A stretch of DNA of 64,000 nt. It comes from Paulinella micropora (Eukaryota; Cercozoa; Imbricatea; Euglyphida; Paulinellidae). Each line of letters opens with the position of its first letter. Positions within the stretch are counted from its first letter, which is position 1. The stretch is from assembly GCA_019918135.1 (NCBI GenBank), contig WBZZ01005670.1, positions 55,001 to 119,000 of the forward strand, given 5' to 3'. The notes under the pieces were generated by a model, which made no database searches, was not told the origin of the DNA, and saw only the letters and a list, made by a program, of their open reading frames with translations. The position numbers and the translations under genes were made by a program. Of this stretch, positions 18,551 to 29,053 are shown in pieces.

Positions 18551-20277
18551 TCAGTGTCGCAGCGCCATCGACGCTAATGCAAACTCAAACCAATTCGATT
18601 GCGATGGCGAACTGACCGGCGTGCCGTCCGGGGACGTAAAGACGCGGGCGGGGGTCAAGTGTGCATACTTCGCCTTCACTCCTCTTCTTTCCTTCTTCCT
18701 ATTGCTCTTCCTGCTTCTCTTCTTCTTTTTATTTTTAGGCTTTCTGCTTTCATAATCGGACTGTGACTCACTGGAGCTGTCACTGTCGCGCTCACTATTG
18801 CTGTCAGACCCTGACTCACTGAAACTATCTTCCTCGTCGCTCGTGTCCTTCTTTCTATTTTCCTTCTTTTTCTTCTTCTCCTTTTTCTTCTTTTGCTTCT
18901 TTTCCTGCTTTTTCTTCTTTCTTTCAACTACGTCTTCCTTTTCCTTCTCTTTCTTCTCTACGATCATTTCGTTCCAACGCTTCTCTCTCTCGTCCATCAT
19001 CTTCGTTATTTCTTTCCTGTGGTCTTCCAGGGTCTTGGCGAGTGAATCCTGGTTGGGGACAGCGCCGTTCTGTTTGAAAACAGCAAAAAACTAACAGTCT
19101 CTCCTTAAGAAACCTTACTTGAACAATGTGTATATGGGGGGGGGGGGCTCTGAAATTATTGATGCATAATGGATATGATATGAGTGCAAAGAATGGAAGA
19201 GGGACTTGGGGTTAGGTTAATGCAAGGAAAGAAAGAGACAACAACAGACAAAGACCGCCGGAGGGGACTGGCAGGGCGTTTGTTTTGCCGGGCCTACAAG
19301 AACAGAACAAAATCCATGTCGCCAAAACAGACGACCCATAGTAATACAGGTGGGCTTGGGGCCAGGGGTCTTCTTCTTGGGAGGCTTGGGCGTCGTCGGT
19401 TGCTCCTCCTCCTCCTCCTCCTGCTCCTGCTCTGACTCTTCTGTATGCAAACATTCCAAAAGTTTACAGCATGCTAGAGAACTCAAGACAAGGAAGGCAG
19501 TGATGAAGCACAAGAGACATGACATATTACCGAGCTTTGTCTTCTTGGAGGGCTTCTCGCCGCCTGGCGTAGGTAGCGGGGTCTTTCTCTTGCCCTTCCC
19601 CTGCCTGTCCGCCTGGGCCAGCAGCAGCTGCTTTGACTTCCACTTGCGCAGTATTGGAGGTTCAGTCGGGTTCCCGACGTAAGGGAGAAAAAGCTGCTTC
19701 GTAGCCGTATCAAAATCCAGGGTCGACTTCGGTAGACGGCGGGAGTTCTTAAGATTGAAGTAATAAAAATTAAGAAACTGAAGCTCCAGCGCATTAGCCT
19801 TACCGTCTCCGGTGGTATCCACCTCTCTCACAGCCAAGATGTGGCGTTGGGAACCTCATACACATACACACAATTGCATCGTCAGACGAAGATAGAATCA
19901 CCAAAGGACCAAGCAAACGAATGATAGTTCAAGATACCTCGCTTTACTAACGAGGGGGGCTTCTTGCGCCAGTCGGGTGGGAAGGTGATGGCAATCCTGC
20001 ACAAAAACCTCATTGAAAAACGCAACAAGCAACTGAAGTTCTACCCAGGAGCGGAGCGCGAAATCTCTCCCTCCGAAGTCTCGATTTGGGTGGAAGCCTT
20101 GAGATGGAAGTTGGAATACTTCGTCAACTCCACGTTCAGCAGCACTGCGCTCTCCCGCACCTTCCCGTCATCCGTAAAGTGCCGGAATAACAAGCTGTTA
20201 TAGATATGTATATGTATATGTAATATAATATAATATAATATAATATAAAGAGAAAGAGAGAGAGAAAGAGAAAGAGA

Positions 20278-20310
<33 letters not shown>

Positions 20311-21318
20311 TCTCAGAGAGAGAGAGAGACAGAGAGAAGGAAAGAGATGTCATTGTATATGTATACATCTGTATGTCTATGTATGTATGAGAGATGACCA
20401 GTCCTCCCATGGTTTTCCAGACAAGAACTGGAAGGTGTTTTTCGTCGCCCAAATCCGAACCTTCCCAGCCGGCACTGGGGGCAAGTTGTCTGTCTCTGCC
20501 TTCGTTGCCGTCGTGGTGGTTGTAGTCGTTGTTGTTGTTGCTGTTGCCGTGGTCGTTGTTGTTGTCGTCGTGGTCGTGGTTGTGGTCGTTGTTGTTGCTG
20601 TCGTCGTGGTCGTTGTTGTTGTTGTCGCTGTTGTCGTCGTCGTCGTGGTCGTTGCTGTTGTTGTTGTCGTCGTCGTGGTCGTGGTCGTTGTTGTCGTTGT
20701 CGTTGTCGTCGTCGTGGTCGTTGTTGTTGTTGTTGTCGTTGCTGTTGTTGCTGTCGTTGTTGTTGTTGCTGTCGTTGTTGTTGTTGTTGCTGTCGTTGTT
20801 GTTGTCGTCGTCGTTGCTGTCGTTGTTGTTGTTGCTGCTGCCTTCTTTTTGACTTCACCTTTCTTCTTCCCTTCTTTCTTCTTGTCCTTCTTCTTGTCTG
20901 CCTTCTTTTTCTTTGTGGGGGTTGGGGGGTTTTGATTTGCGGGGTCCTGTGGTTTCAAGAAGGAGGTCGGCCGTCTGTCTCGCTTGGGAGCAGTGGCCCC
21001 CGTGAGACCGTCCTTCCAGGGCGTGGGGGAAGTCTTGTTGAGTAGCCCTTTGGGATTCCAGGTGTAGACATGCCCTGGCGCTAATTCGTCCAAGTCCTGC
21101 TTACCCAGCTCGTACTTTTTGCGCACTTCGTCTGAAATGACGACAGTTGCAAAGGGTTTGATGGACGCATCGTCGGTAGCACCGTTGATGGTGAGAAACA
21201 GCTCCCCACGACGGTTCTTGCGAATCGTCTGCAGCGTTACAGCAACGTTGCTAGTTGCTGCTTGCTTACTTTTTTGGGGCATCAGAACGCTCGGGGGCTC
21301 GAACACACGAGGTTGCAA
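18551..21318 (-). CDS. Transposon accessory gene, spliced, charged with Thr/Ala tract
   Basis: The first exon starts at 21318 (MQPRVFEPPSV) and holds a beta-rich N-terminal domain (GELFLTINGATDDAS..ATVVISDEV), a Lys-rich linker and about 110 residues of almost pure Thr with Ala. Plausible introns follow, all GT..AG on the minus strand: 20398-20195 (contains a GA repeat), 20044-19997 (48 bp), 19937-19855 and 19530-19441. They join EDCLLFRHFTDDG, GIAITFPPDW, QRHILAVREVDTTGDG and an acidic EQEQEEEEEEQ segment. The last exon, from 19069, has LEDHRKEITKMM, Lys/Glu tracts, a Ser/Asp block and ends at 18551; its junction near 19.35-19.07 kb is not resolved. No known domain is recognised. Divergent to the transposase-like gene, so likely a second element protein such as a DNA-binding or targeting factor. 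Confidence 0.55.
19136..19147. repeat. Poly-G tract
   Basis: A run of G bases inside a proposed intron of the minus-strand accessory gene. Confidence 0.6.
20216..20340. repeat. (ATAAT)n and (GA)n microsatellites in an intron
   Basis: A short taata repeat (20220-20247) followed by about 90 bp of GA-rich simple repeat. It lies within the proposed 20195-20398 intron of the minus-strand accessory gene. Confidence 0.8.
20505..20850. repeat. Trinucleotide array coding the Thr/Ala tract
   Basis: About 345 bp of GTT/GTC/GTG units on the plus strand, that is AAC/GAC/CAC-phase repeats, read as ACN and GCN (Thr, Ala) codons in the minus-strand gene. Interruptions vary the third base, so it is not a simple recent expansion. 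Confidence 0.85.
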
Positions 21319-22015
21319 CCGCTAGGATGCACCTGTTCAAGTGCAAGACAGTTCAAAAGTGAACAGAGCTGGGGTTGTTTGAAAGTGCAAGGGAGGGAAC
21401 CGTTGAAGTGGCATGTTTCCCGCGCCGCCAGCCTGGCCAGTGCAGTTTTCTGGGTCGGCCGATACAAAAACGCAAGCAACACCCATACTTTCTGCAGGTA
21501 TCCCAGCCAAGCGAAAGCGAGATATGAGCTGCAAATATATATCCGTGTCTTTCCACATCGTGACTAGAGCCGGAATGCAAATGGAAGCTTTTTTGCCCGA
21601 TGTTTTGTGACGAAAATAATGCAGAAAATTTTCCCATTAACGACCTCATACGTACTGCAAAATGATTAGAACATGGGTCCTGGATAAGCACTTCATGTTT
21701 GCAGTGAGTTAGTTCATGCATCCGACTTATAATCTTCAAATTTTTTGGAAATTCCTGCCGAGGCACTCGGTTTCTGTGACGTTCTCCCTCCTGGGCTTAT
21801 AGCAGTTGGTCGGACATGATTTTCAAATTTTTTGGCAGAGGTTTCTTTGCGTGCAGTCTAATATAGACTGTGGAAATGTGATTCCGGCTCAAGTTGCGTG
21901 TGGGAAAGAGCCGGAAAGCTATTCTTAGCTCCGTGGATAGCTTTCTTCTTGTGAACAACATGCATGAATTTTTCGTGTATGGTTTCTGCACTCAAAATTT
22001 TCCGCAGTAATTTCA

Positions 22016-22317
22016 ACAAAGCAAGCTATCTCTAGAGCGCGCAGTATGTTTCCGGGTCTTTCCATTGCCTGACTTGAGTCGGAAACATATTTCCTCGCTC
22101 TATCTTTTGCTTCTTGTCAAGCAGTGGATGCATGAATTTTTCAAACATTTCCACCATTTTTTTTCAAAACTTTCCGCAATCATTTCACCAAAGCAAAGCT
22201 ATCTCTAGAGCGCGCAGTATGTTTCCGGGTCTTTCCATCCCCTGACTTGAGCCGGAAACATATTTCCACGCTCTATCTTTTGCTTCTTGTCAAGCAGTGG
22301 ATGCATGAATTTCTCGC
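22016..22317. repeat. Two direct copies of a ~125 bp spacer unit
   Basis: Units at about 22016-22143 and 22191-22317 share the aagctatctctagagcgcgc block, cagtatgtttccgggtctttcc and gcttcttgtcaagcagtgg, with few differences. A weaker related stretch lies at 21840-21990. No coding seen; this is the spacer between the two divergent transposon genes. Confidence 0.8.
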
Positions 22318-22432
22318 CTCTCTCGCTCTCTCCCCCCCACCCCCCCCCCCCTTTCTCTCTCTCTCTCTCATTCCTCTCTCTCTCTCTCTCTGAGACTCTC
22401 TCTCTCTCTCTCTCTCTCTCTCCTCCCTCTCC

Positions 22433-22473
<41 letters not shown>

Positions 22474-22500
22474 TTTTCTCGCCTCTCTCTCTCTCTCATT
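22318..22500. repeat. (CT)n microsatellite
   Basis: About 180 bp of CT-rich simple repeat with short poly-C interruptions. Confidence 0.9.
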
Positions 22501-22530
22501 CCAAAGTGTTATATTTATGTGTACGTACCA

Positions 22531-23149
22531 TATTCATATTGCGCTTATGCCATCATACCCAAACGCCGTCATTTTTTTTTAAGCACGCGCGAAACATCAG
22601 AAAATGCTGTTTTTTTTCTAATGCATATTTTCCTATGCAACAGCACTTAGAAAAATTCGTAATATGTACATGTACATGATTACTTATTCATATTGCGCTT
22701 ATGCCATCATACCCAAACGCCGTCATTTTTTTTTTAAGCACGCGCGAAACATCAGAAAATGCTGTTTTTTTTCTAATGCATATTTTCCTATGCAACAGCA
22801 CTTAGAAAAATTCGTAATGTGTACATGTACATGATTACTTATTCATATTGCGCTTATGCCATCATACCCAAACGCCGTCATTTTTTTTTTTAAGCACGCG
22901 CGAAACATCAGAAAATGCTGTTTTTTTTCTAATGCATATTTTCCTATGCAACAGCACTTAGAAAAATTCGTAATATGTATATGTACATGATTACTTATTC
23001 ATATTGCGCTTATGCCATCATACCCAAACGCCGTCATTTTTTTTTTAAGCACGCGCGAAACATCAGAAAATGCTGTTTTTTTTCTAATGCATATTTTCCT
23101 ATGCAGCAGCACTTAGAAGAATTCGTAATCTGTACATGTACATGATGTA
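22531..23149. repeat. Four tandem copies of a ~155 bp unit
   Basis: Units start at 22531, 22685, 22840 and 22996 (periods 154, 155, 156). Each begins tattcatattgcgcttatgc, has a poly-T run, an aagcacgcgcgaaacatcag block and ends gtacatgtacatga. Differences between copies are mostly in poly-T length plus a few substitutions. The array stops about 35 bp before the ATG of the transposase-like gene, so it sits in the promoter region. Confidence 0.95.
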
Positions 23150-23184
23150 CTACTAGGGTAGCTACAGCATCAACCCGCCGCGAG

Positions 23185-26100
23185 ATGTTGCGCGCAGGCA
23201 AGGCTCCCGTCTACGTGGGGCCTACGGAGGATGGATATGGACTGTTCTGTGATGTTCACGAGCTACCTGCCACTTATTCGTTGGGACTGTTACATCCAGG
23301 TGGAAGGCTAGTGGGAACTGCCAACAATGCGCATACGCAGCATTTCACTATGCGGACGAGCCGTGGGCTGCAGGCAGGCATGCACCCGATTGACAACATC
23401 AGCACATCGGCTAGAAACGCAATGCACCTTATCAATAGCGCAGCGCGTGGCTTTCAAAGCCAACCGGCCGCGGCCGAGGACGTTCGATTCAACGCTAGGG
23501 TGAGCAAGGGTAATGCGTTTGTGACGCTCTCACGTGCGGTGGGCAGAGACGCAGAGATTTTGTTGAACTACACCCCCAATCCTCATTTGACATTCACGAC
23601 CAGCCCCAAAATGGCGTATCCTGAATGGATGCAAAAGGTAGCCTCCAGAAGGGAAAGAATACCTGTATGGTCACTAGAAACTGAGGAAGGTTGCATTTAT
23701 TTTATTGTGCCTGAGGAGGAGCATCCTATACCTCTGAGATCTGTATCCTTGGCACAGAATGAGAAGCAGGCTCTACTGGCTTCGGTAGCTGACGGGTTGG
23801 ACTTACCATCGCTGTCCCGATCGTTGTCATTGCGTCTCGATCAGAAGGAGAAGCTCTTGGACTCTGTCTTGGCGCCTTCGGACATACCATCGCTGTCCCG
23901 ATCGTTGTCATTGCGTCTCGATCAGAAGGAGAAGCTCTTGGACTCTGTCTTGGCGCCTTCGAAGACACTGAAGAGGGAAGATTCTGACATTACAGTTATT
24001 GCTCGAACATCATCCGTGCAGTTAAAGACGGAGGATTCTGACTTTACCTACATGGCGCGACAATCGAGCTCAACGGACACTGTCGATCCTGCATACCTTC
24101 TCAGAGACGTAGGGCTGCCTCCACCTCTAGAGGACGCGGTTGTTCCTTCTCCCCTTTTACCACAAGAAAACGAATCCGATTCGACTGTGTTTCCTCCTGA
24201 GGAGGACGCAACTGAGACTGCCGTGCCTGCCCCGGAAGATGAGTCGACTGAGGTTGTGTCTGAACAATCTGATCGGTTCGCATTCTTGTCGCACACAGGA
24301 CGATGAGCCTCCTGCATTAATCGATGAAGAGTTCACACCCACAGGAATCCCGGTATGATTGTATCTTTGTATCCACTGATTGCAGCTTATCCATGGTGTG
24401 TCTTTCCCAGGAGTGGATGACTGAGGAGCAAGCGGCCGATATGGAGGCAGAGGCGCGGGTCCTGGGTACCGGGGAGGAATACGAAACACCTGACGGAGAG
24501 ACTGCGCGCGATTGGAACATGGAGGATCTGCACTCTTCAAACGAACCGCTGTTTCAGCTTATGGTGCTGAATATACCGAGGATGAAGCGGAAACGCCGAC
24601 AGCCAACACGTCCTTATAATAGGATAACGCGACCGGTTGGCGCCATCAGGCAGCAGCGACCCAAAGCGTTCGGCAAGCAGCTTGGCATGACGTATGCGGA
24701 GCTGGACCATCATGTCAAGTCATTCTGCTGCGCAAAGTGGAAGTGTTACTCCTTTTTGAACACGCTCGACGTAATGGATGCTCGTGCTAAGATTTGTTGT
24801 ATTTCATTGAGCGAGCTTTACACATGGGTTGTTGGTCAGCTTGAGGCATTCCAGACCAACAAGGGAACCTTTCAATACTTGTATCAAACTGAGGAGGTAT
24901 GCAGAACCGCGTGGCAGCGGATCCATGGGGTCGGGGATGCGATTGTTAAGAGGGCCCACAGAATGCTCGCTTCTGGTACGAAGGTGTTTGCGAAGTCGTC
25001 CACGCCCTATCCTGAGGTCTCGGACATTATCTGCGTGTTACTCTGCGAGAAGTTTGGAGAATCGCCAGAGATCTGTAGCGACGGGCTCTGGAAATTGCAG
25101 ACCATGGCAGCGGACGCTGGAGTGCAAGAATACGTCATTGGGCACTGGAAAGAAGCTTGCGAGAGGCTTGGTGCATCCCCCGAGTGGACAGGAATCGGCC
25201 TCCTGATCGGAAGACCATCGACATATGTTGGCGACAGGATTACAAGCACGTCAAATTCATCCGAGGTACCATCGCGTTTCAATTTGCTAACGAGCGAGAA
25301 AAGACAGTCGGCTTCTTGACAATGTTGGTCTAGATGGGGACTTTGCTAAAGACGAGATCTGCACAGAACTAGCTGCGGAACATGCAAGGGGCTTCAAGTC
25401 CGAGGCGGAGGCCCAGGACTGGCGTCGCCGTAGTCGGCTGCATCATAAACTGCAACGATCCAACAGGATCTCGATCATGGGAAGAAAGAAAAGTGCACCC
25501 AATGATCCTCATTCATTGATCCTATCAGCAGACATGAAGCCACCGGTCAAGGTCCCGTCCTGCCGCCGTCTTTCCAAGGACTTCAAGAAGAAGTTTGTTC
25601 TGCGCCTCTGTGTGGGTATGGCGACTTGTTACACCACAGACACTCATTTCATTGTTTCGTATCTGGAGGGAGCCATTGCCAAAGGGGTCAACGCTAACAT
25701 TACGATGCTGGCAGCCCTTGTTCACTGGGCTACATGGAATCCCGCAACCATGGCTTCGTGGAAGCTGTTTTTCGAATGGGACGGTGGCAGTGAGAACACA
25801 GCCTGGCCGTTGCTTGGGTACTGCTGCAAGATAGTGGACGAAGGCGTCAAAGGTTGGATCGAAACCCACCGCAATCTCAAAGGGCATGGACACGACGGCG
25901 ACGATCAAGACTTTCGTGTCATGGATATGGGATGGAAAAGTAGCTTTTTCACCACCAACCTAGCCCAGGCACTCCTGAAGCTTCTGTTGGCGTTCAAGAG
26001 CAAGAGGGAACGCTACGTGCTGCTGGTTCTGACCTGCTGCTATGACTGGCAAAAGTATTTCGCCCCTTGTATGAACAAGTTCTTCAAGCAGTACTCGAAG

Positions 26101-27663
26101 CCGTTGGCCTGGCGTATTCGCAAGAGGGGCCCGAACGAGCTGCCTACGGCGGAAGTCAAGACGTGGGTAATACTATCCATCAACCTGCTTACCTACCTAC
26201 CTATCGATCAATGTATTTACCTATTTGCCCGGCTAAAAATATATTGCTTATTTACATGCAGGGCGATGTCCAGCCGGAGTGGCATGGCGAGGGCGACGAC
26301 GTCCAGGGCGCTCCGCTCAGCATCTACGTGAGGCGTCCCGGTATGAAATCATTGCTTCACTGTTATGTGTTGCCTGGATTTTCCATGATGTGCTATACGT
26401 TTCTGTGGTATATTGCTTGCAGAGCAAGCTATGCCCCCGAAGCTTCCTAACGGGATGTTTGCAACACCCCGCCTCAAGAAGGACATCCGAGCTTTGGCGA
26501 AGAAGTACTTGAGCCGGGAGGAGATTGACTGGATCGAGGAAATGCTCGCGAAGAACAATTTGACTCGCCTGCACATCGACGGTGACTATCTGCAAGGCAA
26601 TCTCCCGGGCAAGCCTGCCCACATGTCGTGCGTTGACGCGAAGGGCAAAGAGTGGCGTGTCGAATTTCGTGTCTTGGATGAGCTGCCTCAGAATTTGTGG
26701 GAGCTACCACCGGATCGCAAGGCGAAGGTCGATGCCCTCACTCTTCTCACCGAGGAAGAGCGACTGAACCTTCCCAGAACTTACTTCTGTAATAATCAAG
26801 CCCCACCAGCGCACCCACGGTGGGTTGGTGGGAGAGAACTTACTCCGGAAGAGCGGCGGGCTCAGGATCTGATGATTGCAGCTGCTCAAGCTCCGTGGAA
26901 GAAGATCGACGCCCTTCTGAAAGGGGCTGAGAACAAGGAGTCGTTTGCAGCCAGCCAAATGGTTGTAAAGGAGTTGAAGAGTTGGCTGATGCAGCACGGC
27001 GTGGCCACGCAAGACAGAGACAGGAAGGCTTTCAAGAAGGCCGATCTTGTGGAACGCGCCTGGTCGCACTTTCAAGACTGTGATTGCGGCCTCGAACAAG
27101 ATGACGATCCTCCTCCACCTGTTCCTCGTCCTCTTCCTCGTCCTCCCTCTTTCTTCTTCTGCCTCTTTTTCTTCTTCTTCTTCTTCTTCTTCTTCTTCTT
27201 CTTCTTCTTCTTCTTCTTCTTTCTTTCTTTCTTCTTTCTTTTTCTTCTTCATCATCATCATATTTTTGATATTGTAATTCATGCTCGTACCATGTACGTA
27301 GGCGGTTCAGAAGCAGATGTAGTTGAAGGTGCTGGTCGCGGTCGTGGCCGTGGCTGTCGTCGTGGGCGCGGGCGCGGACGTCGGGCTGCGGGTGCCCAGA
27401 GAGGCCGCGGAGGACAGAAGCGAGCACGCAGCGGGGCAGTATCAGGGGAAGCTAAAAGTGAACCACCGCGTCGTCGTCAGCGACAAGAGGAGGCCGTTAA
27501 CGAAGAACCAGGCCCTGATCCTTGGGTCTGTAAGTCGTGTCGTTTTTTCAACGAGGAAGGGGGCCCCGAGTGTATTTTATGCAGATGGCCTACCGACCTA
27601 GATTCGGATGTCTCCAACACATCTTCGTTGTCTTCTGAAGACAGTCCCATCCTCAGGGAGTAG
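23185..27663 (+). CDS. SET-domain / DDE-type transposase-like / RanBP2 zinc finger gene of the transposon
   Basis: One spliced gene is proposed. Exon 23185-24252 encodes a SET-like domain: GPTEDGYGLF, then AMHLINSA, then LSRAVGRDAEILLNY in SET order (residues about 10-135). A 27-residue tandem duplication follows (LPSLSRSLSLRLDQKEKL). Introns 24253-24298 (46 bp) and 24353-24410 (58 bp) both splice in phase 0. The core has SLILSADMKP, FFEWDGGSENTAW and KGHGHDGDDQDF, spaced like the three acidic residues of an RNase H-fold transposase whose relatives read D..N.xEN and GHTHEDxDQ. Introns 26167-26261 and 26341-26422 keep frame. A TTC-rich insert (27.12-27.30 kb) is probably an intron. The end has an RG-rich tract and a RanBP2-type finger W-x-C-x2-C-x3-N-x6-C-x2-C. 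A frame change at 25.1-25.3 kb is unresolved (intron or lesion). The 5' start may include an upstream exon. Confidence 0.6.
27162..27262. repeat. (TTC)n microsatellite, probably intronic
   Basis: A TTC/TTTC run that would encode over 20 Phe in the gene frame. An acceptor-like tacgtag at 27295-27301 precedes the RG-rich exon, so the tract is more likely intron than protein. Confidence 0.8.
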
Positions 27664-27839
27664 CCGCCTTCAGTGAATGAAGGTTTGTTTCAACCTTGCA
27701 CATGTATGATCAGTTTGCAATCATTTGTATCATAACATGTACGTAGCTCATCTTGTTTCTAGCTTGCAGGAGCGCTTTGTTTTCTCAGGGAACACCACGT
27801 GTTTGTAGATTTGAATTCAATTCGACTTAATTTGATTCC

Positions 27840-28000
27840 CCCCCCCCCCCACCCGTTTTTTCTCAAGTCTTTTGAAAGGTCGTTTTTCTCAAGTTTATTG
27901 AAAGGGAAAGACTCAAGTAAAGAGAAAAAAGCGCAACACGATTAGTAAGCATTATTAAAGCAAGGATCACTCATTTCATTCAATCCACTTAACTTGATTG
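27840..28000. repeat. Diverged partial copy of TIR sequence inside the right TIR
   Basis: Poly-C followed by tttctcaag...ttgaaagg, gattagtaagcatt and aaagcaagga resembles 28215-28330 of the right TIR in the same orientation, with many differences. It is an older direct repeat of part of the TIR, just inside the TIR boundary. Confidence 0.65.
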
Positions 28001-28020
28001 TCGTTTGATCTTCTGCTGAC

Positions 28021-28595
28021 ATGCCCCCCCCCCCCCACACACACACACACATCGCTATGTCACATGTTTTTCCTAAGTGTGGAGGCAAGCAAAGCAATAA
28101 TAATAATAAATAATAGCTTAGAATTCATCAGCACAGCTTCTCCTTTCTTTGTGAGCATGGATTCCGTGAAGCTCGTCATCGGACAGCTTTGTCAGTCCTT
28201 GCTGTCACCCCCCCCCCCTTTCCCTCCTGTTTCAGTCAGTTTTTCTCAAGTCTGTTGAAAGGGAAATGATAAATTAAATAGAAAACAAGCGCAAAACGAT
28301 TAGTAAGCATTGTAAAAGCAAGGACCAATCATTTAGATCAATGCAATCCGTTCCGGCAGTACGAAATGATAGAAAAATATGTAAAATACATGGTTTTGGA
28401 CCGGTTCCGACACACCTCCGGAGGTGAAGTCCAACTGACTTCCGATCAATAAAAACATGTTTCAATATCATTTTAATACATTGCTCAATTAGGTAAATGA
28501 TTTCTATCGATTTCCTGAATGTTGTGAAAATATATGTTTTTGTCATTACAAATTTAGGAAAAAGTGACCCCCCCACCTTGGCCGATTCCTTTGTT
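28021..28595. repeat. Right terminal inverted repeat of the transposon
   Basis: The complement of the left TIR, ending ggccgattcctttgtt. The inner end is a poly-C and CA repeat. The minus-strand ORF at 28612-28274 is the mirror of the left-TIR ORF and is not considered a gene. Confidence 0.9.
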
Positions 28596-28726
28596 AATAT
28601 ACGAAAAGACAAGTTATCGGAATTGTAGAGAATGCGATTGAAACTAGACCTTTTGGATTTAAAAAAGATAAAATATCAAATAACTAATTTTTTTCCATAA
28701 AATTTTTTACCACTCTATATAGACCA

Positions 28727-29014
28727 ATGACCACCCTCACCAGACTATCTGAAAAATTTGGACGACTTTCAATTGAGAAGAATAAGGAATTCTTTTCAGT
28801 AAGAGATGTTCAACAGATGATTGACGAAGAAATTAAGGCAATTGAAAAAAGTAGAGAAGGCAAGCCAAGGGATATTTTTCCATTCGGTAAGTATAAAGGT
28901 AAAAAAATTCAAGATGTAGCGGTTATTGATAAGCCATACCTTGAATGGGTTATGAAACAGCCGTGGTTTGAAAAATTTACTGACATTAAAAGTGAAGTAA
29001 AAAAATATATTTGA
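28727..29014 (+). CDS. PLV small protein with ExoX-C-like domain (fossil element)
   Basis: 95 codons. Residues about 50-80 read FPFGKYKGKKIQDV then PYLEWVMKQPWF, the pattern of the short domain found at the C-terminus of ExoX-like exonucleases and as a stand-alone protein in phages and large DNA viruses. It probably contacts nucleic acid; the exonuclease catalytic part is absent. Upstream is a TATA-like ctatatag about ten bases before the ATG. It belongs to PLV sequence on the right side of the nested transposon. Confidence 0.55.
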   Translation: MTTLTRLSEKFGRLSIEKNKEFFSVRDVQQMIDEEIKAIEKSREGKPRDIFPFGKYKGKKIQDVAVIDKPYLEWVMKQPWFEKFTDIKSEVKKYI

Positions 29015-29053
29015 TATTTTTGCTAAAAGATTTTTTTAATATTTATATATATC

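Larger units (their letters stand above)
17695..28595. mobile_element. 10.9 kb DNA transposon with ~580-600 bp TIRs, nested in the PLV
   Basis: Both ends carry the same sequence in opposite orientation, starting aacaaaggaatcggccaagg (left) and its complement (right). The inverted repeats run about 600 bp and 575 bp and look almost identical apart from homopolymer and GT-repeat lengths. Flanks are catata (left) and aatata (right), a possible 6-bp target-site duplication with one mismatch. Inside are two divergent spliced genes with GC-rich codons unlike the AT-rich PLV, plus satellite-like spacers. No capsid, polymerase or integrase of virus type is present, so this is a cut-and-paste DNA transposon. 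The good TIR match implies insertion much later than the PLV. Confidence 0.85.

Noticed and set aside
20387-20935. Plus-strand ORF of nearly pure Val, and overlapping Leu/Ser ORF
   Set aside because: Antisense reading of the Thr/Ala trinucleotide array; no non-repetitive domain.
22531-23149. CRISPR-like regular repeats
   Set aside because: The repeat unit is the whole 155 bp with no unique spacers; it is a tandem array in a eukaryotic element.
25184-25310. A definite extra intron in the transposase-like gene
   Set aside because: A good acceptor lies at 25236-25237, but no single donor with the right phase stands out, and a second frame change follows. Left unresolved.
26704-27427. Minus-strand Glu/Arg-rich ORFs
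   Set aside because: Antisense of the TTC microsatellite and of the transposase-like gene.
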